Assembly (NCBI GenBank): GCA_902567635.1
Contig: CACFNV010000002.1
Coordinates: forward strand, 1 to 64,000
Direction: 5' to 3'
Source of the DNA: an uncultured Alphaproteobacteria bacterium
Lineage (GTDB): Bacteria > Pseudomonadota > Alphaproteobacteria > Rhodobacterales > Rhodobacteraceae
Length of the DNA: 64,000 nucleotides
The notes under the pieces were generated by a model, which did no database searches, was not told where the DNA came from, and was given only the letters and a program-made list of their open reading frames with translations. Every line of letters starts with the position of its first letter. Position 1 is the stretch's first letter. The position numbers and the translations under genes are program-made. Of the stretch, positions 29,182-39,884 are shown piece by piece.

Positions 29182-30885
29182 TTAAACTCTATTTTTTTGC
29201 ATTCTATTGATTGCACTAATCACTGCTTTTATTGGAGCTAGCGTTATAGAGGTATCAATTCCAACACCGTATACACTCACTCCATTCTCATCAGGCACTT
29301 TTATCTCAATAAACGCTGCAGCTTCTGCTGAAGAACCGGAACTTCTCGTATTTTGACCAAAGTCAGTTAATCGAAAAGTTAAATCAAATTCGTCCTTTAT
29401 TGCGTTTACAAAAGCGCTTATTGGCCCATTTCCAGTTGCTGATATTTTTGTTTTTTTACCTTCATGTTCGACAGTTGCTTCTACAAGCTCCTTATTTCCC
29501 TGCTTTGAAAGCTTTTTACTTTTAAACTTGTGCAGCTCAAATTTACCTTTTGACAGAAACTCGTTCTGAAATATTTCCCAGATAATCTCAGATGTTATCT
29601 CTTTACCTGTATTGTCAGCTACACTTTGTACAGCCTGACTAAATTGTATCTGAGCTCCTCTGGGAATGCTAATATTGTGATCTTGTTCCAAAAGCCAAGC
29701 TGATCCAGCCTTACCTGATTGAGAGTTCACTCTTATTATAGCTTCGTATGTTCTCCCTATGTCTCCGGGGTCAATAGGTAGGTAAGGTACTTCCCATTTA
29801 TCTTCATTGGATTTCTTTATAGCATCCATACCCTTTCTGATGGCGTCTTGGTGGCTTCCGGAAAATGCGGTATGAACCAAAGAGCCAGCATATGGATGTC
29901 TCTGATGTACTGGGAGTTGATTACAAAATTCTGCAGTTTCTATCAGCTTATTAATATCAGAAAAATCTAAATTTGGATCTATCCCTTGAGTAAACATATT
30001 GAGACCCAAAGTAACAATATCTACGTTACCTGTTCTTTCTCCATTTCCAAAAAGAGTTCCTTCAACACGATCTGCTCCAGCCATTAAAGCTAACTCGGTG
30101 GCGGCTACTCCAGTTCCTCTATCATTATGGGGATGAAGAGATAAAATGATACGGTCTCTATCAGAGAAGTTTTGTAGCATCCATTCAATCTGATCTGCAT
30201 ATATATTAGGCGTAGACATCTCCACTGTGGCAGGAAGGTTTATAATTACTTTGTTGGACTTAGAAGCCTTCCAACAGTCAAGAACTGTTTCACAAACATC
30301 CAAAGCATAATCTAACTCAGTTCCTGTAAAACTTTCCGGTGAATACTGTAGTTGGAGTTTTGTTTCTTGTAATTTGTTTAGTCTATCAAAAACCATCTCA
30401 GCACCATCAAGTGCTATTTTCTTTACACCTTCTCTATCCTGATTAAATACGACTCTTCTTTGCAATGTTGAAACTGAGTTATAAAGGTGTAATATTGCGG
30501 ACTTGCATCCTGACAAAGCTTCAAATGTCTTATCAATCAAATGTTCTCGAGCTTGAGTTAGGACCTGTACAGTTACATCTTCAGGAATTAGGTTATTATC
30601 AATAAGGTATCTGCAAAACTGGAAATCTGTTTCTGATGCGGAAGGGAAACCAATTTCTATTTCTTTAAATCCCATGCCAACAAGAGCCTTAAACATCCTA
30701 AGTTTTCTTGAAGTATCCATAGGTTCAATAAGGGCTTGGTTGCCGTCTCGCAAATCAACACTACACCAAATTGGGGCCTTTTTAATGGTATTATTAGGCC
30801 ATGTTCTAGACTTAATTTCCACAAGTCCTGAGGGTGTGTATTTTGAATATGTTTCTTCACTCATTATAGTTTTAGCATATAGCAC
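29182..30885 (-). CDS. leuA: 2-isopropylmalate synthase
   Basis: CSVDLRDGNQALIEPM, HPHNDRGTGVAATELALMAGADRVEGTLFGNGERTGN. Confidence 0.96.
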   Translation of the reverse strand: MLYAKTIMSEETYSKYTPSGLVEIKSRTWPNNTIKKAPIWCSVDLRDGNQALIEPMDTSRKLRMFKALVGMGFKEIEIGFPSASETDFQFCRYLIDNNLIPEDVTVQVLTQAREHLIDKTFEALSGCKSAILHLYNSVSTLQRRVVFNQDREGVKKIALDGAEMVFDRLNKLQETKLQLQYSPESFTGTELDYALDVCETVLDCWKASKSNKVIINLPATVEMSTPNIYADQIEWMLQNFSDRDRIILSLHPHNDRGTGVAATELALMAGADRVEGTLFGNGERTGNVDIVTLGLNMFTQGIDPNLDFSDINKLIETAEFCNQLPVHQRHPYAGSLVHTAFSGSHQDAIRKGMDAIKKSNEDKWEVPYLPIDPGDIGRTYEAIIRVNSQSGKAGSAWLLEQDHNISIPRGAQIQFSQAVQSVADNTGKEITSEIIWEIFQNEFLSKGKFELHKFKSKKLSKQGNKELVEATVEHEGKKTKISATGNGPISAFVNAIKDEFDLTFRLTDFGQNTRSSGSSAEAAAFIEIKVPDENGVSVYGVGIDTSITLAPIKAVISAINRMQKNRV

Positions 30886-30958
30886 AAATTATTATTTTAT
30901 TAAATAGTTTTGAGAAAGATCCGTTCTTTGAAAACCATAGGATGTTGAGAAATTATAA

Positions 30959-32185
30959 TCATTTTCTCTCAGGTTTTTTTGTTGCATAGCCTAAAAAAGA
31001 AATAGCAAACAAAACAAAACTCAAAAGCAGGAGTCCTTCAATACCAATAATTATTGTTATTTTCTCGGTCATTAGTGTTTTTGACATTATAAAGATATTT
31101 AACGAACCAAGCGCACCACTTCCTATAGCAATCGTCAAGAGACTAAAAGTTGGTGAACGCAGTTCAGGGGAAGAATAAAGATAAATAATTGTGCTTTGAA
31201 GAGCAGAATAGCAAGCTGCTGAAAAACCAAAGACAATAATACAGGCCAAGTAAAAAATTAAATTATTTGTGAGCGCAGAGCTGATCATAGATATAAGAAT
31301 TATTGCAAGAAAAATTGTAAACATGATACGCTTATTGTTTGGAGGAAAAGCTGCTATTAGTAAGCCTCCTATAAGAGCTCCCAATCCTTCCAGGGATGTA
31401 AAAGTACCTATTTCAAGGGCTTTTAATTGAAATTTTTCAATGAGTAAAATACTTATCAATGCTATAAAAGGCAACGAGAAAATATTAAATATGAAAGTAA
31501 GTAAAATAACAGTAAGTAGATTTAAGTTTTTTCTAGTTTCAGAGAGAACTCGTATAAACGCATTAAAGAAATTTCCTTCTTGTTTCGTGAATGTAGTTGA
31601 ATCTCTCTGAGTTACCACGCAAAGAAGAGATAATAAATATAAACAGAATAGAAAAAAGGTAATGTAGCTGTCATCTAGGTATGCCAAAAATATTCCACCA
31701 AATAAAGGTCCAAATATTCGAGTTGCATGAGTTGACAAGACGTCAACGGAAACACCAGTGGATATCATATGATCGGGAAGTGTGTCTGCAAGCATGGGTC
31801 TTCTAAAGGAGAAGTCTACACTCCACATAGCACCGCTTATGAATGAAATTAGTCCTATTGAAATAAGATTGAGCTCTACTCCAAAAGTAGATAATAAAAA
31901 GATTGATAAACAAGTAAAAGCACATAAAAAAGTAGTGATCACCAAAACAAGTTTTCTTGGAAAAAATGCACCAGTTACACTAAAGAAAACTCCGGTTATA
32001 GCTACTGCTACCAATCTCAGCATAACTAGGAATGCAGCCATACTCGCATCTTCAGTCAGGTTCCAAGCAATAACTGAAAAAATAAGAACTTCAAACCATC
32101 TGGCTACACTAGTAAACCAACCCGCTGCAAAGAAAACAGAAAATTTCTTATAAGTCCAAATCTCTAAAAGTAAATGAAAGCCCAT
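30959..32185 (-). CDS. MFS transporter (enterobactin-exporter-like)
   Basis: MFS TM pattern; SVDFSFRRPMLADTLP, FTSLEGLGALIGG. Confidence 0.75.
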   Translation of the reverse strand: MGFHLLLEIWTYKKFSVFFAAGWFTSVARWFEVLIFSVIAWNLTEDASMAAFLVMLRLVAVAITGVFFSVTGAFFPRKLVLVITTFLCAFTCLSIFLLSTFGVELNLISIGLISFISGAMWSVDFSFRRPMLADTLPDHMISTGVSVDVLSTHATRIFGPLFGGIFLAYLDDSYITFFLFCLYLLSLLCVVTQRDSTTFTKQEGNFFNAFIRVLSETRKNLNLLTVILLTFIFNIFSLPFIALISILLIEKFQLKALEIGTFTSLEGLGALIGGLLIAAFPPNNKRIMFTIFLAIILISMISSALTNNLIFYLACIIVFGFSAACYSALQSTIIYLYSSPELRSPTFSLLTIAIGSGALGSLNIFIMSKTLMTEKITIIIGIEGLLLLSFVLFAISFLGYATKKPERK

Positions 32186-32193
32186 AAATTAGA

Positions 32194-33471
32194 TTAAGAA
32201 GAATTTTTGAATAAAAGGTCTTCCTTTTCAATCGTTTCTCCCATGAAAAGTTTGTATTCTACAGGAGGAGTAGAGCTAATTATCTTACCCTTTCTTATTA
32301 CAAAGAGTCTGGCTGGTTTCAGCCTTAACGCTTCAATTGGATCCTTACATTGTAAAATCACCAAATCGCCCTTAGCCCCAGGATAAATGCCATATTTTTC
32401 TAAATGCAAAATTTCAGCTGCTTTTGTTGTTACCGATTCATAGCAAGATCTCATCTGCTCGACTCCAGTTAAATGGCAACAATGCAGGGCCATATGAGCA
32501 ACTTCAAGCATATCATGTGAGCCTAGTGGATACCATGGGTCCATTACACAGTCATGGCCGAATGCGACTTTGAGGCCTGCATTAATTTGCTCGGGAATTC
32601 TCGTTAAACCTCTTCTTTTAGGGTAAGCATCTTGGCGGCCTTGAATTGTAATATTTATTAATGGGTTTGCTATAATATGCAAATCAGCTTCAACCAGTAG
32701 AGAAATAAGTTTTGTAAAATAGTAATTATCAAAAGAGTGCATAGAAGTCAGGTGAGACCCAGCTACTCTCCCATTCAGTCCCAGTCTCAATGTTTCGTAT
32801 GCAAGTGTTTCAACATGTCTAGAAATAGGGTCATCTGTTTCGTCGCAATGTAGATCTACTAGCAAACCTCTTTTTTCAGCAATTTCGCACAGAATTTTAA
32901 TCGATTCAGCCCCATCTGCCATGGTTCGTTCAAAATGAGGTATTCCACCAACAACATCGACCCCCATATCTAAAGCAGAAACTAGATTCTCTAAACAGTT
33001 TGCTCTCAATAAACCATCTTGAGGGAAAGCTACAAGCTGTATATCAATAAATTCCTTCATTTCCTCTCGTATGTCTATAAGGGCTTCTACGCCAAGCAAG
33101 TTATCTCCGGATACATCCACATGACTTCTAATAGCTAAAGTTCCTCTAGCAATAGCCCATTTACAAAAACGCCGGGCTCTATCTTTAATGGCATCAACTG
33201 TTAGTTTTGGTTTTAACTCCCCCCACAAAGCTATTCCTTCCAGAAGTGTGCCGCTTTCGTTAACTCTGGGAAGACCATAACTCAATGTTGCATCCATATG
33301 AAAATGACTATCAACGAAAGGAGGAGTAACAAAATGGTGATTAGCATCAATTTTAGGCGTATCAGTAGCTGATATGTTTTTTGAAATATCTTTTATTATA
33401 CCATTTTTAATAAGAATGTCGGAGGACTGACCATCAGCCATTAGACAATTCTTAATTAGTAGATTAGCCAT
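32194..33471 (-). CDS. codA: cytosine deaminase-like amidohydrolase
   Basis: PPFVDSHFHMDATL, IRSHVDVSG, VDLHCDETDD, GSHLTSMHS, FGHDCVMDPWYPLGSHDMLE. Confidence 0.88.
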   Translation of the reverse strand: MANLLIKNCLMADGQSSDILIKNGIIKDISKNISATDTPKIDANHHFVTPPFVDSHFHMDATLSYGLPRVNESGTLLEGIALWGELKPKLTVDAIKDRARRFCKWAIARGTLAIRSHVDVSGDNLLGVEALIDIREEMKEFIDIQLVAFPQDGLLRANCLENLVSALDMGVDVVGGIPHFERTMADGAESIKILCEIAEKRGLLVDLHCDETDDPISRHVETLAYETLRLGLNGRVAGSHLTSMHSFDNYYFTKLISLLVEADLHIIANPLINITIQGRQDAYPKRRGLTRIPEQINAGLKVAFGHDCVMDPWYPLGSHDMLEVAHMALHCCHLTGVEQMRSCYESVTTKAAEILHLEKYGIYPGAKGDLVILQCKDPIEALRLKPARLFVIRKGKIISSTPPVEYKLFMGETIEKEDLLFKNSS

Positions 33472-33489
33472 AAATCACCTCATCAATAA

Positions 33490-34443
33490 TTAATGTCTTT
33501 CGCCGCGCCTAAATGGGACAAGAAGTGCCTTGGGATATCTAGTTCTTTTTGCAGCAATAATCATAGCTATAATGCTTAATACAAAGGGCATCATCAAGAA
33601 GAATTGATAAGGAATTACTGCTCCTGCGAGTTGCTGAGCACGAACTTGATACGCATCAAGTCCTGCAAAAAGCAACGCCCCTAACAAAGCGCGCTCTGGC
33701 TTCCAAGAGGCAAATATTACCAATGCGATAGCTATCCAACCTCTACCGTTTATCATCCCAAAATAAAAAGCATCAAATGCTGAAAGTGTTAAGTAAGCCC
33801 CACCTACTGCCATAAAGGCACTACCTAGAACAACAGCTATTGTTCTTACTAGAAAGACATCAATTCCCTGAGCCTCTAGGGCCATAGGGTTTTCACCCGC
33901 CATTTTAATGGAAAGTCCAAGTGGTGTGGAATTCATCAACCAGAAAGCAAATATAACTGCAACAATTGCTAAATAGGTAAAGGGAGTGTGCTGAAATAGA
34001 GCTTGACCAAAAAATGGTAAATCTGACAGGAAGGGTATGTCTATTGGTTGAAAAGGTTTAATTTTTGGTGGTGTAGTAGAAGCCGGGAGTATTAATTTGA
34101 AGATAAAAAAACCTAGCGAAGACGCTAACATAGTAATTCCGATGCCAGTTACATGCTGTGAAGCTCCTAGGTATACAGTAAAGATCGCGTGCATGAGACC
34201 AAATACTCCACCAATGATTAGTGCAGCTAATATGCCAGTATAAAGATCTGCACCCAGAAATACAGTCATCCAGCCAACCATTGCTCCTATTGACATTATT
34301 CCCTCTATTCCAAGGTTTAATACTCCTGCTCTTTCGCACAGAACTTCTCCCAAGGTTGCCAGAATAAGTGGGCAAGCTATCCTAATAGTTGCTGCCCAAA
34401 AACCTGCGGTCAGAAATATTTCAAAAAATTCAATCATTATCAC
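33490..34443 (-). CDS. nucleoside/nucleobase ABC transporter permease
   Basis: LGEVLCERAGVLNLGIEGIM signature of BMP-type permeases. Confidence 0.93.
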   Translation of the reverse strand: MIMIEFFEIFLTAGFWAATIRIACPLILATLGEVLCERAGVLNLGIEGIMSIGAMVGWMTVFLGADLYTGILAALIIGGVFGLMHAIFTVYLGASQHVTGIGITMLASSLGFFIFKLILPASTTPPKIKPFQPIDIPFLSDLPFFGQALFQHTPFTYLAIVAVIFAFWLMNSTPLGLSIKMAGENPMALEAQGIDVFLVRTIAVVLGSAFMAVGGAYLTLSAFDAFYFGMINGRGWIAIALVIFASWKPERALLGALLFAGLDAYQVRAQQLAGAVIPYQFFLMMPFVLSIIAMIIAAKRTRYPKALLVPFRRGERH

Positions 34444-35506
34444 GGTTACCTATGAATTTAATTTTAAAGTTGATGAATATCAAACTTAGAAGAATACTAA
34501 GAACTGTTAGTCCAACAATTACATCTGCTAAATAGGTAGGAACATTCATTGCTCTGCTCATGGCATCAGCTCCCACATATATTGATGCTAAAAATATACC
34601 AGAAAATATAACACCTAATGGATTAAGGTTGGCTAACATTGCTACCGCAATGCCAGCATAACCAAACCCAGGTGACAGATCCAAAGTCAGATAACCTTTC
34701 AATCCTGCTGTCTCAGTTACTCCAGCCATACCAGCCATTCCACCACTGAAAAGCGCTACAATCAAAGTCGTCTTAAAAATAGGTAGCCCTGAGTGAGACG
34801 CAGCTGAGGCATTAGAACCTACCGATTTTATTTGATATCCAATAATAGTTTTATTCATAATTAACCAAATCGATAAGGCTGTAAAAACGGCTATGACAAA
34901 ACCCAAGTGAAGGCGGGTTTTTGCTAATATCTGAGGTAAAATACCTGAGTCTACTACTGATTTACCTTGAGGCCATCCAAGAGACATCGGATCTTTCCAA
35001 GGACCTTCCAGGAGATAGCTTACTAAAAGTACCACTACAAAATTTAAAAGAAGAGTGGTGACTACCTCATCGACCTTATAATAAAGTTTAAGCAGAACTA
35101 ACGGTAACAATAGAAGGCCGCCAGCTAGAGCTCCCATAATGAACAAAAATGGTATCATAAGTATGCTGGGTAGGACTATTAGACCCGTTCCAAACATTGT
35201 TGTGGCTAAAGCGCCAAAGTACAATTGACCCTCTGCACCAATATTCCAGAATTTAGCTCTAAACGCTATTGAAGCGGCGAGGCCTGTTAGTATAATGGGA
35301 GTGGCCCTAGCCAGAGTCTCTGCAAATGCATTTTTTGACCCAAAAGCTCCTTTCATTAATTCGTAATAGGACTGGACAGGGTTTGCTCCAGCTAAAATAA
35401 TTAATAACCCTGCTAAAACAAGTGATATAAACACTGCGATTAAGGGAGAAATTAGAGCTAGCGGATAAGAAGTCCTTTCCCTTTCCTCAAGTCTAAAAGT
35501 TACCAT
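34430..35506 (-). CDS. nucleoside/nucleobase ABC transporter permease
   Basis: FRAKFWNIGAEGQLYFGA signature; overlaps partner permease. Confidence 0.93.
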   Translation of the reverse strand: MVTFRLEERERTSYPLALISPLIAVFISLVLAGLLIILAGANPVQSYYELMKGAFGSKNAFAETLARATPIILTGLAASIAFRAKFWNIGAEGQLYFGALATTMFGTGLIVLPSILMIPFLFIMGALAGGLLLLPLVLLKLYYKVDEVVTTLLLNFVVVLLVSYLLEGPWKDPMSLGWPQGKSVVDSGILPQILAKTRLHLGFVIAVFTALSIWLIMNKTIIGYQIKSVGSNASAASHSGLPIFKTTLIVALFSGGMAGMAGVTETAGLKGYLTLDLSPGFGYAGIAVAMLANLNPLGVIFSGIFLASIYVGADAMSRAMNVPTYLADVIVGLTVLSILLSLIFINFKIKFIGNRDND

Positions 35507-37011
35507 TAGAAACCTTCTCCTGCCATCATGAGACCAATTGATAGTTTATCTGTCTGTTCAGTATTAATGGGTTCGGACAAGGCGCCTTTGTACATTACAG
35601 CAACGTCATCAGATATTGAAAGCAATTCATCCAAGTCTTCCGAAATTAATACAATACCGGATCCTTTTGCTCTTGCTTGTAGAAGTAACTTTTGTATGGA
35701 AGCTATAGCGCCCTCATCTAAGCCTCGAGTAGGTTGACATGCAATTATTATTTTTGGGGATCTCATAAGCCATCGGCCTAACAACAGTTTTTGGACATTA
35801 CCACCGGAAAGTAATCTGCAAGGTTGTCTTATAGATTGCATTCTAACGTCATATAAATTGCAAAGATTTGTAGCTCTTTCAAATGATTTTGATTTGTTTA
35901 TCCAGCCAAATTTATTTCGAAAATATGGGGTATCAATTTCCGTCATAATTACATTTTCCCAAATTTCCATTTCCCCTACAAGACCATCACTATTGCGATC
36001 CTCTGGAATATAAGCTAATCCCAAATTCATAAACGACTTTGGGGATGTATTTACCTTTTTGTTTTCGTAAAAAAGTACTTCTCCACTAGAAGGTTTTAAA
36101 TGACCAGAGAGTAACTTTGCTAAAGTTGTCTGACCATTCCCGGCTACTCCAGCAATACCAAGAATTTGTCCACCTGACAAAGTGAGATTTATATTCTGTA
36201 CGGCAGGAAAACTTAAACTTTTATAAGATATATCTGTTAGCTGTAAATATTGTGATTTGCGCTTCACGTCTTGTTTTTTGGGATACTCTATTTTTTTACC
36301 AACTATCATTTCAGCTATTTCACTCCTCACAGCTGAATTCGTGTTTACCTCACCTACTAGAGCTCCATCTCGCAGAACAATAATTCTGTCACTCACTCTA
36401 AGAATCTCATTCAATTTATGGGATATCAAAATCACAGATAACCCCAGCTCAACCATTTCTCGGACTGTAGCAAACAAAGCTTCAGTTTCCTGTGGTGTTA
36501 GAGCTGCAGTAGGTTCATCCAAGATCAATAATTTACAGTCTAAAAACAAAGTTTTCAAAATTTCTAATCTTTGTTTTTCACTAACAGATAAGTCTGTTAC
36601 CATTGAGTCTGGATTAATTGGCAAACCATATTTTTCTGATAATCTTAGTAATTTTTTCCTTGCATCTTTCTTTGGAAGTGAAAGTGAAAATATAGATTGT
36701 TTCCCGATCATTATATTTTCTAAAACGGTAAGATTCTCTGCCAAAGTAAAATGCTGATGCACCATTCCAATGCCAAGTTTAATGGCGCTATTGGTGTTTC
36801 CAAAGTCTATTTTATGTCCTTCAAAAATTACATTTCCGGAGTCGGGAGTGTAATGACCGAATAGGATATTCATAAGAGTGGTTTTGCCAGCCCCATTCTC
36901 GCCTAGAATCGCTAGGACTTCACCTTTTCTAACCTCAAAATTTATCTCATGATTTGCAAAGAAATTGCCAAATTTTTTGGTTATTTTTTCTACTTTTAGG
37001 AGATTTTCCAT
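35506..37011 (-). CDS. nucleoside/nucleobase ABC transporter, double ATPase
   Basis: Two ABC domains; ENGAGKTTLMNILFGHYTPDSG, CQPTRGLDEGAI. Confidence 0.93.
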   Translation of the reverse strand: MENLLKVEKITKKFGNFFANHEINFEVRKGEVLAILGENGAGKTTLMNILFGHYTPDSGNVIFEGHKIDFGNTNSAIKLGIGMVHQHFTLAENLTVLENIMIGKQSIFSLSLPKKDARKKLLRLSEKYGLPINPDSMVTDLSVSEKQRLEILKTLFLDCKLLILDEPTAALTPQETEALFATVREMVELGLSVILISHKLNEILRVSDRIIVLRDGALVGEVNTNSAVRSEIAEMIVGKKIEYPKKQDVKRKSQYLQLTDISYKSLSFPAVQNINLTLSGGQILGIAGVAGNGQTTLAKLLSGHLKPSSGEVLFYENKKVNTSPKSFMNLGLAYIPEDRNSDGLVGEMEIWENVIMTEIDTPYFRNKFGWINKSKSFERATNLCNLYDVRMQSIRQPCRLLSGGNVQKLLLGRWLMRSPKIIIACQPTRGLDEGAIASIQKLLLQARAKGSGIVLISEDLDELLSISDDVAVMYKGALSEPINTEQTDKLSIGLMMAGEGF

Positions 37012-37020
37012 ATATTTTTG

Positions 37021-37050
37021 GTCACTCCCGTTATTGAAAACGGGAGTGAC
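37021..37050. promoter_or_regulatory. Intercistronic stem-loop between SBP and ATPase genes
   Basis: GTCACTCCCGTT / attgaa / AACGGGAGTGAC perfect 12-bp stem. Confidence 0.8.
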
Positions 37051-37058
37051 AAAAGTTT

Positions 37059-38066
37059 TTAGAAAGTAGACTTTGGTTCACTATCGATTATTTCAACCGT
37101 GAACTTTCCTTTTTTAATATTTTCAGCCAAAGTCGCAACTTGATCTTTTACAGATGAAGGTATTTTGCTCTCAAACTCATAGTATGGAGAAAGAGTTGCT
37201 CCGCCCTTAGCCATCATTGTCCAATCGTGATATTCTTCAGCAGCAAAATTTCCAGCTTTAACTTTAGCAATAGCATGATTTATTGCTTCTTCCATATGCC
37301 ACAATGCAGAGACTACAACTACATTTGTACCGTTTTCTTCTTTGTTCATATCGTTAACGTTTCCAAAGGCTAGTATACCTTTTTCTCTGCAAGCATCTAC
37401 CACACCAGCTCTTTCGGCATATAAAATATCACAACCTGCTTCAATCTGAGCAAAAGCTGCCTCTTTTGCTTTAGGAGGATCATACCAAGAGCCAATGAAA
37501 GTTACTTTGAATCCAATATCGGGCTTAACAGATTTTGCGCCGTTCATAAATGCATGAAACAGACGATTTACTTCCCCGATAGCAAATCCTCCCACCATAC
37601 CAATTTTCTTTGCTTTTGTCATATGCCCTGCAATTATTCCCATAAGATAGCATGGTTCGTGTATATAATTATCGAACACTGAAAAGTTATTTCCATGAGG
37701 CTTAAAAGGATCTCCCATCAAAAAAGAAATTTCTGGATAGTCGTCTGCAACTTTTCTAGCTTCTTTACTAATACCAAAGGCTTCTCCGACAATCATATTC
37801 ACGCCACTATCGCAATATTCTCGCATGACTCTTACATAGTCAGTGTTAGCAGTGCTTTCTGAATAAACATAATCAATTTCACCACGCTTAGCAGCTGCAT
37901 CGAGAGCTAGGTGTAATCTTGCTACCCATTTTTGTTGTGTCGGTACAGTGTAAATACCAGCTACTTTAAGTTTACCGCTGGCGAATACAGGCAGTGAGCT
38001 CATAGCTGTTATTAAAGCAGCACCGCCAACTGCAAATTCTCTTCTATTAATTATTAATTTTGGCAT
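37059..38066 (-). CDS. BMP family ABC transporter substrate-binding protein, Tat-like signal
   Basis: NRREFAVGGAALITAMSS signal; KVAGIYTVPTQQKWVARLHLAL, GEAFGISKEARKVA. Confidence 0.9.
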   Translation of the reverse strand: MPKLIINRREFAVGGAALITAMSSLPVFASGKLKVAGIYTVPTQQKWVARLHLALDAAAKRGEIDYVYSESTANTDYVRVMREYCDSGVNMIVGEAFGISKEARKVADDYPEISFLMGDPFKPHGNNFSVFDNYIHEPCYLMGIIAGHMTKAKKIGMVGGFAIGEVNRLFHAFMNGAKSVKPDIGFKVTFIGSWYDPPKAKEAAFAQIEAGCDILYAERAGVVDACREKGILAFGNVNDMNKEENGTNVVVVSALWHMEEAINHAIAKVKAGNFAAEEYHDWTMMAKGGATLSPYYEFESKIPSSVKDQVATLAENIKKGKFTVEIIDSEPKSTF

Positions 38067-38201
38067 ATGTTTCCTCCTATTTTTTCTAAACCACTAACCA
38101 ATTAAACTCTACTATAAATAAGAACAGATTCTAATAGTTTATTACATTTTTCATTGAAAGTTTGTAATTATTGGTAGCAAAGGTTGAATTGGTAAATTGA
38201 T

Positions 38202-39065
38202 GTGAATTCCAAATTGTCTATATTATATATGATTACATCGTGCATGTTTTTTGCCGCTGGAACTATTTGTTCAAAAATTCTAGGGCTTATGAATTCAACC
38301 AATGCACTTCACCCTTTACAAGTTGCTCATGCAAGATTTTTTTTTGCTCTAATATTTATTTCAGTTTTTATTCTTATCCAAAGTAAGCCAATAAGTAGTG
38401 ATAATCTAAGAATTCACTTTATAAGGTCCTCTTGTGGATGGGCTGGGGTTTCGATATTATTTACAGCTGTTTTATTTATACCAGTATCAGATGCAACTGC
38501 CATTACATTCTTAAATCCAATTTTTGCAATGCTGTTGGCTGTTTTTATCTTGAATGAAAAAGTTGGTGTTTATAGAGGATTTGCTACTTTGATCACATTT
38601 TCGGGAGCAATTCTTTTGATAAGACCCACCAGTAATCTAGGTTTTAACCCTGTTGCAGCCCTCTGCTTGCTGGGAGCCATTATCATGGGTTTGGAAATAA
38701 TTTGCATAAAAATATTATCAGGTCGTGAAAGCTTCCCCCAGATTCTCTTTATTAATAATTTGATGGCAACAATTATAGGTACTATTCCAGTTATTTTCGT
38801 TTTTCAGTTACCTGACTTGGTACAAGTATTTTTTTTAGTTAGCGTAGGTTTATGTTTTTTGCTTGGTCAATTTTTCTTTTTAAATGCAATGAGAACATCA
38901 GAAACGACATTTATAGCTCCATTTTTTTATTCAACATTAATATTTGTGATGATACTAGATTTTCTCATCTATAAAAATTTTCCAGATTTGGTGAGTTTTA
39001 TAGGTTCTGCAATAATTGTAATAGGAGGAACTTTTATAGCCTACAGAGAGCGTTTAAAATCTTAA
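38202..39065 (+). CDS. EamA/DMT family transporter
   Basis: DMT TM pattern; PVSDATAITFLNPIFAMLLAVFILNEKVG. Confidence 0.88.
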   Translation: MNSKLSILYMITSCMFFAAGTICSKILGLMNSTNALHPLQVAHARFFFALIFISVFILIQSKPISSDNLRIHFIRSSCGWAGVSILFTAVLFIPVSDATAITFLNPIFAMLLAVFILNEKVGVYRGFATLITFSGAILLIRPTSNLGFNPVAALCLLGAIIMGLEIICIKILSGRESFPQILFINNLMATIIGTIPVIFVFQLPDLVQVFFLVSVGLCFLLGQFFFLNAMRTSETTFIAPFFYSTLIFVMILDFLIYKNFPDLVSFIGSAIIVIGGTFIAYRERLKS

Positions 39066-39083
39066 ATATAAACAGACTTTTGA

Positions 39084-39566
39084 TTAAGCAGATAATTTTG
39101 GGGGGTCTTGCTGGACCAAGTTTAAAAGCCAATCAAGTTGCTCTTCCTGGTGTATATTCCAATTTTTAGGTGCCAAAGAAACTTTTTGAGCTCTACATCT
39201 AAAAACAAAAGCTTTAAACGAACTCACTAATTTCCTAGAATTTGAAGGGGATTTCTCCCCTTTAAATTGGTTGTAAAAAACATTGAATCTCCTACTGCCG
39301 CCATTGTCTTTGAACTTAATTTTGTTAAAAACAAACGACTTTACGAATCTGGGAGTGAATTCATCAATACCTATATCATTTAGTTCCGCTATTATATCAT
39401 TTGCTGTATCACTAATAAAATCTTTTGTAATTTCCTCATAGTGTTTTGATAAGCCGTCACTAAATTTCTGAGAATTTGCTAAAATAGAAGTTGTACCCAT
39501 AAGAGCGTCTCCAACCACTATTCCTAGGGCAACACTTAATATCCAATCTGGACAAAAATTAGACAC
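39084..39566 (-). CDS. Uncharacterised protein, paralog of 40841-41329
   Basis: Shared CPxWIL, FKGExSP…FxAFxFxxR…LAPxxW…LDW blocks. Confidence 0.65.
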   Translation of the reverse strand: MSNFCPDWILSVALGIVVGDALMGTTSILANSQKFSDGLSKHYEEITKDFISDTANDIIAELNDIGIDEFTPRFVKSFVFNKIKFKDNGGSRRFNVFYNQFKGEKSPSNSRKLVSSFKAFVFRCRAQKVSLAPKNWNIHQEEQLDWLLNLVQQDPPKLSA

Positions 39567-39628
39567 TCGTTTTTCCTATTTTTATTTAAGTTCTAGTATT
39601 TTGAGCAAGACTAAGTCTAACATCCAAA

Positions 39629-39661
39629 ATAAAAAAAACCAAATCTTTGTAATAGATTTGG
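39629..39661 (-). terminator. Predicted intrinsic terminator read on the minus strand
   Basis: Minus strand CCAAATCT-attacaa-AGATTTGG followed by TTTTTTTT. Confidence 0.65.
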
Positions 39662-39884
39662 TGGAGTAGTATCCAGTTAATGGAAAAAGCCTATTTTATT
39701 TAATTCTTTTCGTTTAATTTTTAATTAAACAAACTCAAAAATCTAATGGTTAGTCTTAAAAATATTTTAGCAACCACTAATTAAGTTTAATTAAAAAGCG
39801 ATTCGGCTTAGTTTCAAAAAATAGAGTTTCAGTTAATGTTGATATAAGATTCAAATGCAGTTAATTAACAAAAGGAGACATTCA

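Noticed and set aside
34058-34375. 105-aa minus-strand ORF
   Set aside because: Out-of-frame overlap with the BMP-type permease 33490-34443, which has clear family motifs.
36257-36757. 166-aa plus-strand ORF
   Set aside because: Antisense to the ABC double-ATPase gene, which has unmistakable Walker and signature motifs; the plus ORF has no recognisable protein pattern.
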